Assembly: GCF_002021925.1 (NCBI RefSeq)
Contig: NZ_CP012546.1
Location: 806,001 to 870,000, forward strand
Direction of reading: 5' to 3'
From: Campylobacter pinnipediorum subsp. pinnipediorum
GTDB taxonomy: Bacteria > Campylobacterota > Campylobacteria > Campylobacterales > Campylobacteraceae
DNA: 64,000 nt
Shown here piece by piece: positions 27,818 to 37,240 of this stretch (the first letter of the stretch is position 1; each line of letters opens with the position of its first letter). The notes under the pieces are model-generated. The model had not been told where the DNA came from. It did no database searches and saw only the letters and a list, made by a program, of their open reading frames with translations. The position numbers and the translations under genes were made by a program.

Positions 27818-28630
27818 TTAATTTTTAATTGCTATAAATCCACGATCAAATCCAGCTAAGTCTTTATAGAACTCGGCTTTGTAATTGTATTTTTTTAATT
27901 CATCTGACATTGATTTTTTCTGATCATACCCCATTTCACAAGCTATGATTTTTATATTTTTTAAATCAGCTAGTTTTATTATCTCTTTTAAAATTTCATC
28001 TCCACTATCTCCACCAAAAAGAGCATTTTTTGGTTCGTTTAAAACCCAATTATCAAGTTTATAATTATTTGCTATATATGGCGGGTTTGATACCAAGATA
28101 TCAAAATCTTCATTTATGCCGTCTAGATACGATGTGTGTATTAGTTTTACTCTATCTTGGACTTTGAAATTTTGTATATTTTCTTTTGCATTTTTTATAG
28201 CTATCTCGCTTATATCCGTTGATACTATTTTAGCATTTATATTTAATGCCAAAACCGTGCTTATTATTCCACTACCAACACCTATTTCGCATATTTTTAG
28301 CTCTTTATTTAGGTTTTTACTTATATCTATAACTTTTTGAACCAAAATTTCAGTTTCTGGTCTAGGGATTAACACACCTTCAAATACCTTAAAATCAAGT
28401 GAATAAAACGAAGCTTTACCTGTTATGTATTCTAATGGTTTTGAGTTTTTAAAGTCTTTGATATTTTTTAAAAATATCTCTTCATTTGGTAATTCTTGGT
28501 CTAGATTTAGATATAGCTTTTCAAATGATATATCTAAATGGCTTAGTAATAATGTTTTAACTATATTGTAGTTATTTTCAAAATCACTAAGCTCATTTTT
28601 GCCAAGTTCTATAGCTTGTTTAATTTTCAC
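27818..28630 (-). CDS. prmC: Release factor glutamine methyltransferase
   Basis: Methylates the Gln of the GGQ motif in release factors RF1 and RF2, raising termination efficiency. 270 residues. N-terminal helical domain; SAM-binding motif CEIGVGSGIIS; the substrate-binding NPPY at residues 182-185; TGKASFYSLDFKVFEGVLIPRPETE is the family's conserved linker. It overlaps the M48 protease gene by 11 bases. Confidence 0.95.
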   Translation of the reverse strand: MKIKQAIELGKNELSDFENNYNIVKTLLLSHLDISFEKLYLNLDQELPNEEIFLKNIKDFKNSKPLEYITGKASFYSLDFKVFEGVLIPRPETEILVQKVIDISKNLNKELKICEIGVGSGIISTVLALNINAKIVSTDISEIAIKNAKENIQNFKVQDRVKLIHTSYLDGINEDFDILVSNPPYIANNYKLDNWVLNEPKNALFGGDSGDEILKEIIKLADLKNIKIIACEMGYDQKKSMSDELKKYNYKAEFYKDLAGFDRGFIAIKN

Positions 28631-29819
28631 TTTTTAGTTTCTCTATTCGTTCATAAAGGCTAGGGTGTGAGTGATAAAGTGTTGAGTATAGCTGATGTGA
28701 TTTTGGGAATGCTTTGTTTTCACTTCCAAGTTTTTTTAATGCACTAATCATACTATCTTTATCCTTTATCTTTGAGCCAAATTTATCAGCATTAAATTCA
28801 TTTTTTCTACTTATAAATGCTATAATTGGATTAAAAAAGAAATTAAAAATAGGCGAAAAAATCATTAAAAATACAATAACTCCACCACTACTAGGCATAC
28901 CTATATCTTGATATACATTATCTGATATATTTCCAAATATAGCAAAAAGTGCAAAAATCATAATAGAACTTAAAACTATCATTTTTATGATGTCTTTGTG
29001 TTTAAAGTGACCAAGTTCGTGTCCTAATACAGCTATTATCTCATCTAAATTTAGCTTTTTTATCAAGGTGTCAAACAATACAACTCTTTTTGTCTTACCA
29101 AGACCACCAAAATATGCATTTAGTCTATTATCCCTTTTGCTAGCATCTAATGTAAAGACACCACTGCTTTTAAAGCCTAATCCTAAAAGTAAATCTTGTA
29201 TTGATGATTTTAACTCTCCATCCTCAAGTGGTGTTACTTTGTTAAAAATCGGAGCTATTATGGTTGGGTATATTAAATTTATAGTTAGTATGATAGCAAA
29301 GCTTAATAAAAATGCCCAAAACCACCAAAGTATACCTAAATTTTCTATACATATAATTATAAGCCATATAAATGCTGAACCAAATACAAGCATTAATAGT
29401 AGTGATTTTATAAGGTCTGTTATAAAAATTTTTGGTGTTACATTTGAAAAACCTTGTTTTTTATCTTTAATAAATTTTTCATATATAGATACCGGAAGTT
29501 CTATAATTGTATTTATTATTAAAAAACCTACAACAAAGATAACATTTTCAAGTATTGAATCGGTTTTAACTGTATTTTCAAATAAAATTTTTAAACCAAA
29601 ACCAAGCCATAAAAGCGATATTATTACACTAAATATATTTGAAAAAATATCAAATTTTTGATTCTCAATGGCTATTTTTGCGGCATTTTCATATTCTGAT
29701 TGTTCTAATACCACCGCTTCTTCTTTTGAGTGTTTTTTTATGAAGTTTATTTGAAGTAGTGATATATAGGTTTTTGCACAGACATATGCTATTAAAATAA
29801 TACTTAATGTGCTAAACAT
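28620..29819 (-). CDS. M48 family (Ste24-like) membrane zinc protease
   Basis: 399-residue integral membrane metalloprotease. The zinc motif HELGH is at residues 267-271 and the third ligand Glu lies in the downstream NEFNADKFG segment. At least six hydrophobic helices surround it. The length and the N-terminal multi-helix region resemble CAAX protease 1 (Ste24), longer than HtpX (~290). Bacteria lack prenylated CaaX proteins, so a membrane-protein quality-control role is inferred. It lies 16 bases after an NSS transporter and overlaps prmC. Confidence 0.88.
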   Translation of the reverse strand: MFSTLSIILIAYVCAKTYISLLQINFIKKHSKEEAVVLEQSEYENAAKIAIENQKFDIFSNIFSVIISLLWLGFGLKILFENTVKTDSILENVIFVVGFLIINTIIELPVSIYEKFIKDKKQGFSNVTPKIFITDLIKSLLLMLVFGSAFIWLIIICIENLGILWWFWAFLLSFAIILTINLIYPTIIAPIFNKVTPLEDGELKSSIQDLLLGLGFKSSGVFTLDASKRDNRLNAYFGGLGKTKRVVLFDTLIKKLNLDEIIAVLGHELGHFKHKDIIKMIVLSSIMIFALFAIFGNISDNVYQDIGMPSSGGVIVFLMIFSPIFNFFFNPIIAFISRKNEFNADKFGSKIKDKDSMISALKKLGSENKAFPKSHQLYSTLYHSHPSLYERIEKLKSEN

Positions 29820-29835
29820 ATTTTTTAATCCTTTT

Positions 29836-31203
29836 TTATTTTATAAAGTTATCGTAAAAACTACTAATGAAAACTACTAATATTATTATAGGAATTATAA
29901 ATTTCACATATACAAACCAAAAGTCTATAACTTTTTTGTATTTTTCACTTCCTTTTAGTATCTCTTTTTTTGCTTCATCTTTTAAAACCCAACCTACAAA
30001 GATAGCACATCCAAGAGAGGTTAGTATAAAAAATATTGTAGCACTTATAGCATCATAAGCATCAAAGATATTTTTTCCAAAAATTGTTATATCGCTTAAA
30101 ATATTTGTAGCTAGCAAACTAGGTATATTTCCTAAGACAAAAATAACGCTTAAAACAATCAATATAGCTTTTTGTCTTTTTATTGATAGTTTTTCTTGAA
30201 CTGTTGTGATAATAACCTCGTATATTGGCAAAGATGTTGTTAGCGCAGCTATCATTAGCAGTGTAAAAAATCCAACAGCAAAAACCTCTCCGCCCCACAT
30301 ATGAGAAAATACTATTGGAAGACTTTTAAAGACCAGACTAGGGCCACTGTTTGGCTCTATGCCAAATGTAAAAAGAGATGGAAAAATCATAAAACCAGCC
30401 AAAATAGCTATACCTGTATTTAAAAAGCCAGTTATAACAGAGATTTTGACTAAATTTTCATCTTTTTTAACAAAACTTGATAATGTTATCATAACCCCAA
30501 ATCCAAGCGATAAAGCAAAAAATACTTGCCCTAACACATCAACAAATAACTTTGCATTTATCTTTGAAAAATCAGGTGTAAGATAAAACTTAATTCCTTC
30601 TAATGCACCATCTAGCGTTATATTTCTTATTACCATGGTTATCATAAGTAAAAAAAGTATTGGCATTAGGTATTTTGCTGAACGCTCTATGCCATCAACC
30701 GCTCCTTTTATAAGAATTATATAGTTTATAATAACAAATATCAAAGTTGCTATTGCTATATGCAAAGGAGATGAATTTATATTTTCGTTATAAAATTTAC
30801 TTGTTACTTCAAGTGTTATATTTGATGATAGGTTCAAAACTCCGGTTGCTATTTTGGCTATATAGTTTAAAACCCAACCGCCTATAACCATATAATATGC
30901 CATTATTCCAAATGCTCCCATAAGACCCATATATCCTATAATTTTCCAAAATTTATTTATTTTCTTATGTCCCCCAAAGGCGTCTATGGCATTTATCTTA
31001 AGTCTTCTTCCTATGGCATTTTCAACAAGTATCATAGGTATGCCTATAACTATCATTGCTATACAAAATACTAAGACATAAGCTCCCCCGCCGTTTTGAC
31101 CAACAAGGTATGGAAAACGCCAAGTAGCGCCAAAGCCAACTGTTGCTCCAGCAACAGCTAAAATATATGTAAGTTGTGAACTCCAGTTTTTTCTTTCTTT
31201 CAA
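29836..31203 (-). CDS. Sodium-dependent NSS-family amino acid transporter
   Basis: 455-residue inner-membrane transporter of the neurotransmitter:sodium symporter family (LeuT/TnaT/MhsT fold). The first helix carries the family motif AGATVGFGATWRFPYLVGQNGGGAY, whose unwound centre binds sodium and substrate. About 11-12 helices are visible. The substrate is probably a hydrophobic or aromatic amino acid but cannot be read. First gene of the operon leading to M48, prmC and DUF4149. A second NSS transporter occurs at 49.7-51.0 kb. Confidence 0.9.
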   Translation of the reverse strand: MKERKNWSSQLTYILAVAGATVGFGATWRFPYLVGQNGGGAYVLVFCIAMIVIGIPMILVENAIGRRLKINAIDAFGGHKKINKFWKIIGYMGLMGAFGIMAYYMVIGGWVLNYIAKIATGVLNLSSNITLEVTSKFYNENINSSPLHIAIATLIFVIINYIILIKGAVDGIERSAKYLMPILFLLMITMVIRNITLDGALEGIKFYLTPDFSKINAKLFVDVLGQVFFALSLGFGVMITLSSFVKKDENLVKISVITGFLNTGIAILAGFMIFPSLFTFGIEPNSGPSLVFKSLPIVFSHMWGGEVFAVGFFTLLMIAALTTSLPIYEVIITTVQEKLSIKRQKAILIVLSVIFVLGNIPSLLATNILSDITIFGKNIFDAYDAISATIFFILTSLGCAIFVGWVLKDEAKKEILKGSEKYKKVIDFWFVYVKFIIPIIILVVFISSFYDNFIK

Positions 31204-31319
31204 AATAAACCTTTAGAAAAATTTAAAGCATTTATTTTACCTAAAAAATGCTTATATATAAAAAAAGTGTAATTTTATGGACTTAAATTTAAAATTTATA
31301 TAATAATTTATGTTAAAAA

Positions 31320-32435
31320 TTATCTATGTTTTAAAAAATTAATAAGTATTTTTTGCTTTATTTTTTGTATTTCTTGCGCGATTTCTTCTTTTTCAAATCC
31401 GTTTTTTATAATTGTATCTACATCAATTTTTATATCAAATTTATTATCAAAAAATCCAAGTTTTTTAGCTTGTTTTATTCTTTGTGGCGTGTATAAACCA
31501 AGCCATTTATTTAGCGGTTGATCGGTCGCTATTTCAAGCATTTGGATGTCTTTTATCTTTTTATGAAAATACTTTTGCTTTTGAAGATTTGCAAATTTTT
31601 TTGTTAGGTTTAGGTTTGATAGTAAGATTTTAGTATCTAAATTAAAATACCCACACAAAAGATATATAAAAAATTGTTCATCTTTTATAAATTTGCGACC
31701 ATGTTTTAATTTACGACTAAAGCTTATAAATTCGTTATTTTTTATGCTTAAATTAAAAATTTCTTTTAAAAGATTTAATTCATAAAGATAATAAAATCCT
31801 ATATGCAAAAACTCAGCTTTAAAAAATTTCATCAGCTCAGATGTTATTCTATCTTTACTTATATATTTTATTCTTATGTTTTTCATTATATTTAATGTGT
31901 TTTTTTCTATCTTAAAGCCAAATCTTGCACTAAACTGTATACCTCGAAGCACTCTTAATGGGTCTTCGCAAAATTTATGATCATCTATGTGTTTTAAAAC
32001 TCTTTTTTTTATATCTGTTATGCCATTATTATGATCAATTATTTCGCCATTAAAAATATTTATCATTATTGAGTTTATTGTAAAATCGCGTCTTATTGAT
32101 GCTTGTTTTGTGTCATTGCAATAAAAAACATCAAAATCAGTATGTTTTAAACCGGTTTTGTTTTCTGTTCTTGGAAGACCTAAGTCAAATTCTTTGTATT
32201 TGTATATAAAATAGCTTTTTCCAACACCTTTGGCACCTATTTTTTGCATAATTTTTTCAAATTTTTCAGGCAAAATATCATAAACTTCTATATCAAAATC
32301 ACTGCTTTTAATTCCTAAAAAACTATCCCTTACACATCCACCTACTAAGTAGGCTCTTTTTGTGTAAGGCGATAGTATGTCTTTTATCTCTTGTAACTGT
32401 TTAGTTTTTAATATTTTGAAGTCTATTTTCAACAT
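31320..32435 (-). CDS. cca: CCA tRNA nucleotidyltransferase / poly(A) polymerase family
   Basis: Adds or repairs the 3' CCA of tRNAs. 371 residues from the ATG at 32435; a TTG six codons upstream is possible. The class II nucleotidyltransferase core is clear: YLVGGCVRDSFLGIKSSDFDIEVYD with the catalytic DxD, then RRDFTINSIMINIFNGEIIDH and EDPLRVLRGIQFSARFGFKIE. The C-terminal arm is shorter and more divergent than in E. coli. The start lies 35 bases inside the preceding gene, so translation is coupled to the leuB operon. Confidence 0.92.
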   Translation of the reverse strand: MLKIDFKILKTKQLQEIKDILSPYTKRAYLVGGCVRDSFLGIKSSDFDIEVYDILPEKFEKIMQKIGAKGVGKSYFIYKYKEFDLGLPRTENKTGLKHTDFDVFYCNDTKQASIRRDFTINSIMINIFNGEIIDHNNGITDIKKRVLKHIDDHKFCEDPLRVLRGIQFSARFGFKIEKNTLNIMKNIRIKYISKDRITSELMKFFKAEFLHIGFYYLYELNLLKEIFNLSIKNNEFISFSRKLKHGRKFIKDEQFFIYLLCGYFNLDTKILLSNLNLTKKFANLQKQKYFHKKIKDIQMLEIATDQPLNKWLGLYTPQRIKQAKKLGFFDNKFDIKIDVDTIIKNGFEKEEIAQEIQKIKQKILINFLKHR

Positions 32436-32757
32436 TTGCAAGTGTAAATTCAAGAAATTTTAGTGTTAGCTCTAATCTATTTTCTAAGTTCTGCTCGGAA
32501 GTTTCATTTAAACCTTCAAATAAAACCTCTATTCGCTCTTTTAGATTGTTTAAAAATATCTCTTCACTTGGTAGTATTTTTTCTATTTCTTCCTCTATAT
32601 CCGATTTTTCAATAACTTCTTCTTTTGTAGGCGTTGTTTGTATCTCTTCTGTTGTTTTTATCTGAAAAACAGGTTTTTTTTCTTCTAATGCTTGTATATT
32701 TTCAAGTTCAGCATTTACCTCATCTATTGCCATTTTTGCTATATCATCAAGTTTCAT
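32401..32757 (-). CDS. Hypothetical acidic coiled-coil protein
   Basis: 118 residues, very rich in Glu. The N-terminus (MKLDDIAKMAIDEVNAELENIQ) and C-terminus (LENRLELTLKFLEFTLANVENRLQNIKN) are predicted helical, with a low-complexity Glu/Ile/Thr middle. There is no signal peptide or enzyme motif, so it should be a soluble protein that dimerises through the C-terminal helix. I do not recognise a named family. It starts at an ATGA overlap with the TPR gene and overlaps cca, so it is translated as part of the leuB-cca transcript. Confidence 0.75.
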   Translation of the reverse strand: MKLDDIAKMAIDEVNAELENIQALEEKKPVFQIKTTEEIQTTPTKEEVIEKSDIEEEIEKILPSEEIFLNNLKERIEVLFEGLNETSEQNLENRLELTLKFLEFTLANVENRLQNIKN

Positions 32758-32999
32758 AATTTTATAAGCCACCTTTTAAATTCATTTATTTCCTCAGGGG
32801 TACTCATATCAACAAAAAAATCTTTCATTTGTTCATTTTTTATCTTTATACTTCTTCTTATACCGCTAAGTCTTCTTATTGCACTTATTGCTTCTTTATT
32901 GTTCGGATCTGCTTTTAGTATATTTTTGTACACTTCTAAAGCATCATCTTTAAGACCTTGTGATTCATATATTAATGCTTTTGTGATTGTATTTAACAT
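32754..32999 (-). CDS. Small TPR-like protein
   Basis: 81 residues. The first half forms one clear tetratricopeptide-type helix pair (ITKALIYESQGLKDDALEVYKNILKADPNNKEA). The second half is basic, then ends in an amphipathic helix (STPEEINEFKRWLIKL). It probably mediates protein binding, perhaps with the acidic protein encoded next. It is joined to both neighbours by four-base ATGA overlaps; the ATG at 32999 overlaps the leuB stop. Confidence 0.8.
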   Translation of the reverse strand: MLNTITKALIYESQGLKDDALEVYKNILKADPNNKEAISAIRRLSGIRRSIKIKNEQMKDFFVDMSTPEEINEFKRWLIKL

Positions 33000-34060
33000 C
33001 AAATAAGTCCTGCTATAATACTTCCTATTTCATCTGTTGTGCAAATTTCTTTAGCATCAAAAGCCGAAATATCTTTTGTTCTATATCCTTGTGATAAAGC
33101 CTTTTTTACAGCTTCATCTATAGCCAAAGAAGCTTCTTTTTCATTTAAAGCATATCTTAACATCATTGAAGCACTTAAAATAGTAGCTATTGGGTTTGCT
33201 ATACCTTGACCAGCTATATCAGGTACAGACCCATGCATGGGTTCATAAATTCCAACCTTGCTCCCTATACTGGCACTAGGTAAAAGCCCCATAGATCCAC
33301 ATATTATACTTGCTTCGTTGCTTAAAATATCTCCAAAAAGATTTTCTGTTAAAATTACATCAAACTGCTTTGGATTTCTAATAAGTTGCATAGTTGCATC
33401 ATCTACATACATAAAGCTAAGTTCTATCTCTGGATAGTCTTTTGAAACTTCAGATACAACCTCTCTCCAAAGTTCTGATGTTTCAAGGATATTTGACTTA
33501 TCTACCATGCAAACTTTTTTATTTCTTTTGACAGCAGCTTCAAATGCAACTTTTGAAATTCTTTGTATTTCTGCTTCGGAATATACCATTGTATTAAATG
33601 CACTATCTTTTTTTCTCTCTCTTGGTTGTCCAAAATATATACCACCGGTCAATTCACGAACAACTAAGATATCAATACCTTTTATAACATCAGCTTTTAG
33701 GGTGCTTTTTTCTATAAGCTCATCAAAGATAATAGCAGGTCTTAAATTTGCAAAAGTTTCAAGACTTTTTCTGAGTTTTACAAGCCCGCTTTCAGGATGT
33801 TTGTCTTTAGGAAGATTGTCCCATTTTTCACCACCAATAGCGCCAAATAAAACAGCATCGGCGCTTAATGCACTATTTATAGTTTCATCTGGCAATGGCT
33901 CTCCAAAAACTTCATAAGCACATCCGCCCATAAGTTTGTGATCATATTCTAATTCAAATCCAAATTTTACAGAAGCAACATCTAAAACCTTTATAGCCTC
34001 ATCAACTATCTCAGGCCCTATGCCATCACCTTTTATAACACAAATTTTATATTTTTTCAT
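32999..34060 (-). CDS. leuB: 3-isopropylmalate dehydrogenase
   Basis: NAD-dependent oxidative decarboxylation of 3-isopropylmalate, third step of leucine synthesis. 353 residues. KGDGIGPEIVDEAIKVL at the N-terminus, LFGAIGGEKWDNLP, the RELTGGIYFGQPRE substrate region, and the metal/NAD segment FGDILSNEASIICGSMGLLPSAS. GYRTKDI near the C-terminus is typical. leuA, leuC and leuD are not in this window, so the pathway genes are split. It heads an operon with a TPR protein, an acidic protein and cca. Confidence 0.96.
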   Translation of the reverse strand: MKKYKICVIKGDGIGPEIVDEAIKVLDVASVKFGFELEYDHKLMGGCAYEVFGEPLPDETINSALSADAVLFGAIGGEKWDNLPKDKHPESGLVKLRKSLETFANLRPAIIFDELIEKSTLKADVIKGIDILVVRELTGGIYFGQPRERKKDSAFNTMVYSEAEIQRISKVAFEAAVKRNKKVCMVDKSNILETSELWREVVSEVSKDYPEIELSFMYVDDATMQLIRNPKQFDVILTENLFGDILSNEASIICGSMGLLPSASIGSKVGIYEPMHGSVPDIAGQGIANPIATILSASMMLRYALNEKEASLAIDEAVKKALSQGYRTKDISAFDAKEICTTDEIGSIIAGLI

Positions 34061-34081
34061 ATATGTTACCCTTATTTTATA

Positions 34082-34240
34082 CTACAAAAAACTTTTTACT
34101 AAACTTTTGTATAAACTTAAGCTCATCTTATCTTTGTTGATCCAATTGTTGGTATCTATTTGCAAAAAACAACTTTTTTTAATTGTTAATAAATTTATAT
34201 TAAGGCTAATGTCTTTGAAATTCCAAACTTTACCAGCCAT
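34082..34240 (-). CDS. Possible small leader ORF upstream of leuB
   Basis: A 52-codon frame with ATG at 34238-34240, an AAGG nine bases upstream and a TAG at 34082-34084, ending 21 bases before the leuB ATG. The product is Leu/Lys/Asn-rich (nine Leu codons, scattered rather than clustered) with no recognised domain. It lies between a likely promoter and leuB, so it would sit in the leuB leader. It could be a small gene, a regulatory upstream ORF or chance; codon use is compatible with the genome but the evidence is thin. Confidence 0.3.
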   Translation of the reverse strand: MAGKVWNFKDISLNINLLTIKKSCFLQIDTNNWINKDKMSLSLYKSLVKSFL

Positions 34241-34262
34241 AATTTACAACCTTAAATTATTT

Positions 34263-34268
34263 ATTATA
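34263..34268 (-). promoter_or_regulatory. Likely -10 box of the leuB operon
   Basis: TATAAT on the minus strand in an A/T-rich setting. It is the best promoter match between gmhA and leuB. Transcription from it would give a ~200-base leader before leuB that includes the 52-codon frame. Confidence 0.45.
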
Positions 34269-34292
34269 TTTTATCAAAACTAAAATTTTAAA

Positions 34293-34862
34293 TCAATTTT
34301 GTTTAAAAAAATTATCAACAGCTTCGCATATTGTATGTATTACAAAAATATGCATCTCTTGGATTCTTGGTGTGTCTGATGATGGGGCTATAAAGTTTAT
34401 ATCACACACATCATTCATTTTACCACCATCTCTACCACTTAAGCCTATTGTTTTAGCACCAATATCTTTGGCTTTTAAAAAAGCATTGATTACATTAGCA
34501 CTATTTCCACTTGTTGAAATTCCAACCAACACATCATCTTTATTTGCTAGTCCCTCAACTTGGCGAGAAAAAACAACATCATATCCATAGTCATTTCCTA
34601 TGGCTGTTAAAGCAGATGTATCTGTCGTGATAGCGATAGCTGGTAGCGCTTTTCTTTCTGTTTTGTATCTTCCGATAAGCTCAGCCGCAAAGTGTTGAGC
34701 ATCGGCAGCACTTCCACCATTTCCGCATATTAAAATTTTATTTCCATTGCTTAGTGCTTGGGTTATTATTTTTGATATTTTTTCAATATCATTTGTCAAA
34801 TCTTGCATTTTGTTTGCAGTATCTATATGTGATCGCAGCTCATTTTTTATCATATCTTGCAT
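34293..34862 (-). CDS. gmhA: Sedoheptulose-7-phosphate isomerase
   Basis: First step of ADP-heptose synthesis: sedoheptulose 7-phosphate to D-glycero-D-manno-heptose 7-phosphate, for the LOS inner core. 189 residues. SIS domain with [54 protein letters not shown] and the C-terminal active-site [16 protein letters not shown]. It overlaps the hldE end by 23 bases (or 14 from an internal ATG). The four heptose genes run hldD/gmhB to gmhA as one minus operon. Confidence 0.96.
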   Translation of the reverse strand: MQDMIKNELRSHIDTANKMQDLTNDIEKISKIITQALSNGNKILICGNGGSAADAQHFAAELIGRYKTERKALPAIAITTDTSALTAIGNDYGYDVVFSRQVEGLANKDDVLVGISTSGNSANVINAFLKAKDIGAKTIGLSGRDGGKMNDVCDINFIAPSSDTPRIQEMHIFVIHTICEAVDNFFKQN

Positions 34863-36258
34863 TATTTTTTATCCTATTTATTATATTAGTTGTGCTTTTG
34901 TTTGGCACAAACTCAACCAATCTTACATCTTTGACTAAATCACTACCGACTACATCTTTATCTTTATAATCAGCACCTTTTACAAGTATGTCTGGTTTTA
35001 GTTTTTTGATAAGTTCATAAGGTGTGTCTTCATCAAAGATAATAACATAATCAACAAAACCAAGCGAACTTAACATACTTGCTCTATCGTTTTGATTGTT
35101 TATAGGGCGAGTTTCGCCTTTTAGTCTTCTTACTGAATCATCAGAGTTTAGACCAACTACTAAAATATCTCCAAAATCCCTAGCTTTTGATAGGTATTTT
35201 GTGTGCCCAACATGTAAAATATCAAAGCAACCATTTGTGAAAACAAGCTTTTTATTACCTTTTTTTGATAAAATCACAAGTGCTTCTTCAATACTTTTTA
35301 TCTTATGCTCAAAATCAACATTAGCTCTACTTCTTAAAAGCTCTTCCATCTCACCAAAAGTAGCTGTTGCGCTTCCTATCTTTCCTACTACGACAGCAGC
35401 TGCCAAGTTTGCTGTTTTTATAGCATCTTTTATATCATAATTACTTGCTAGCATAAATCCAAGTGTAGCAAGCACTGTATCTCCAGCACCGGTAACATCA
35501 AATACCTCTTTACCCTCGGCTTCAAATATTTCTAGGTTTTCATCAAAAAGTGCTATTCCTTCTTCTGATAGTGTTATTAAAGAATACCTTAATGAAATTT
35601 CATCTTTAAGTTTTTTTATAGCTTTTACTAAGCTATCTTTGTCTTTTATATTTATATTTGTTGCTTGAGAAGCCTCTTTTTTATTTGGTGTTAGAAGTGT
35701 TGCATTTTTGTATTTTATATAATCATCTCCTTTTGGATCGATTAATACATATTTATTATGCTTATTGCACTCTTTTATTATACTTTGGCATACATTATCA
35801 GTTAAGACACCTTTTGCATAATCACTAAGCAATACAAGATCAAAATTGCCAAGATTTTTTGTTACCATAGAGACAAAATCATCTTGCATATTTATATCGC
35901 CAATACTCTCTTTATCTATTCTAACAACTTGTTGATGAGACGCCATAACTCTACTTTTTATAGAGCTTTCACGACCTTTTTCTTTTATGATAAGACTTGT
36001 ATCGGCACCAACTTGTCCTAAAATTTCTATGATTTTTTCTCCAGTGTTATCTTCTCCTATCACACTTGCTACATTTACTTTTGCTCCAAGAGATATTAGA
36101 TTTTCTACAACATTTCCAGCACCACCAAGTTTATATGTTTCATTTGTAGTTTTTACAACTTGAACTGGTGCTTCTGGAGAAATTCTATCGCACTGTCCCC
36201 ATATGTAGTGATCAAGCATCAAATCACCAACTACTAAAATTTTAACATCTTTATACAT
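34840..36258 (-). CDS. hldE: Bifunctional heptose kinase/adenylyltransferase
   Basis: Phosphorylates heptose 7-phosphate at C1 and later adenylates heptose 1-phosphate to ADP-heptose. 472 residues, two domains. The N-terminal ribokinase-fold kinase (~1-315) has [23 protein letters not shown] and the catalytic [13 protein letters not shown]. The C-terminal nucleotidyltransferase (~340-472) has [17 protein letters not shown] with the HxGH motif. Soluble ADP-heptose is also a host ALPK1 agonist. Overlaps hldD by eight bases. Confidence 0.96.
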   Translation of the reverse strand: MYKDVKILVVGDLMLDHYIWGQCDRISPEAPVQVVKTTNETYKLGGAGNVVENLISLGAKVNVASVIGEDNTGEKIIEILGQVGADTSLIIKEKGRESSIKSRVMASHQQVVRIDKESIGDINMQDDFVSMVTKNLGNFDLVLLSDYAKGVLTDNVCQSIIKECNKHNKYVLIDPKGDDYIKYKNATLLTPNKKEASQATNINIKDKDSLVKAIKKLKDEISLRYSLITLSEEGIALFDENLEIFEAEGKEVFDVTGAGDTVLATLGFMLASNYDIKDAIKTANLAAAVVVGKIGSATATFGEMEELLRSRANVDFEHKIKSIEEALVILSKKGNKKLVFTNGCFDILHVGHTKYLSKARDFGDILVVGLNSDDSVRRLKGETRPINNQNDRASMLSSLGFVDYVIIFDEDTPYELIKKLKPDILVKGADYKDKDVVGSDLVKDVRLVEFVPNKSTTNIINRIKNNARYDKK

Positions 36259-37240
36259 TGATTTCTTCTTTATATATTCTTATTATTTCTGGTAGATAGT
36301 CTTTGATTCCATCTTCTAAGCTCCATTCGCTTTTGTATCCAAGTTCTTTTTCGCTAGAGTTAACATCAGCTTGTGTATGAAACTGATATGAGCCTAAAAA
36401 TGGATTTTTTATATAAGTATTTCCTAAATTTGTACCAAGTTCTTTTTGTAGTATATCTGCTATATCTTGAAAGCTTCTTGCTGTTCCTGTTGCTGCATTA
36501 TATGTGCCACTTTTTGCATTTATGGCTTTTATGTTTGCTCCAATTATATCTTTTATATATACAAAATCGCGTTTTATTTTATCGCTATTTTCAAAAAGGC
36601 AAGGTGCTTTTCCTGAGAGTATTTGAAGCCCAAATTGTAAAACCATGGATGCTGTTTTATTTTTAAAAAACTCACCTTTTCCATAAACATTAAAATATCT
36701 AAGACCAACTATTTGTAGTCCCTTTTTTGTATATGTTTTGCTTATATTATCCATACTTAGTTTTGAAAAACCATAAGCATTGTTGGGGCTTTCGCACTCT
36801 CCGACTTTTTGAGGACTTTTTGCATTTCCGTATGTTGCAGCAGAACTCGCATATATCATTTTTGAGTTTATATCTTTGCAAATATCAAGCAAATCAACAA
36901 AAGCATTTACATTTGTTCTTATTATTTCATCTTGTTCTTTTACTGTTGTGTCTGAAATAGCAGCTTCATGATAGATTATATCTGGTTTGAATTGTTTTAT
37001 TTTTTCAAGAGTTTTTTTGCTGTTTATATCGCCTTCAAAAACCTCTCCTTTAAATCCTATTAAATTCTTATAGTGTCCAAAACTCTTTAAATTTCCATTG
37101 CTAAATGTTTCATTGTTTCTAAATTTATCAACAACTAAAACCTCTGTATCTTTAAAATTTTCATCAAAATAATGTGCTAAAGCTGAGCCTATAAATCCAG
37201 CCCCACCGGTAATTACTATTTTTTTATTATCTAAGTTCAT
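36251..37240 (-). CDS. hldD: ADP-glyceromanno-heptose 6-epimerase
   Basis: NADP-dependent SDR enzyme converting ADP-D-glycero-D-manno-heptose to the L-glycero form. 329 residues. Rossmann motif VITGGAGFIGSALAHYF, the YGFSKLSMD active-site Tyr-x-x-x-Lys, and the RYFNVYGKGEFFKNKTASMVLQF region specific to HldD. Its start overlaps the gmhB stop by four bases. Confidence 0.96.
   Translation of the reverse strand: MNLDNKKIVITGGAGFIGSALAHYFDENFKDTEVLVVDKFRNNETFSNGNLKSFGHYKNLIGFKGEVFEGDINSKKTLEKIKQFKPDIIYHEAAISDTTVKEQDEIIRTNVNAFVDLLDICKDINSKMIYASSAATYGNAKSPQKVGECESPNNAYGFSKLSMDNISKTYTKKGLQIVGLRYFNVYGKGEFFKNKTASMVLQFGLQILSGKAPCLFENSDKIKRDFVYIKDIIGANIKAINAKSGTYNAATGTARSFQDIADILQKELGTNLGNTYIKNPFLGSYQFHTQADVNSSEKELGYKSEWSLEDGIKDYLPEIIRIYKEEINV

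Noticed and set aside
34020-34283. 87-codon plus-strand ORF between leuB and gmhA
   Set aside because: Leu/Ile/Lys-rich low-complexity product; no ribosome site; overlaps the likely minus-strand leuB promoter and leader.
36373-36960. Plus-strand ORFs over hldD
   Set aside because: Reverse-frame shadows of a confidently identified gene; Leu/Phe/Tyr-rich and without motifs.
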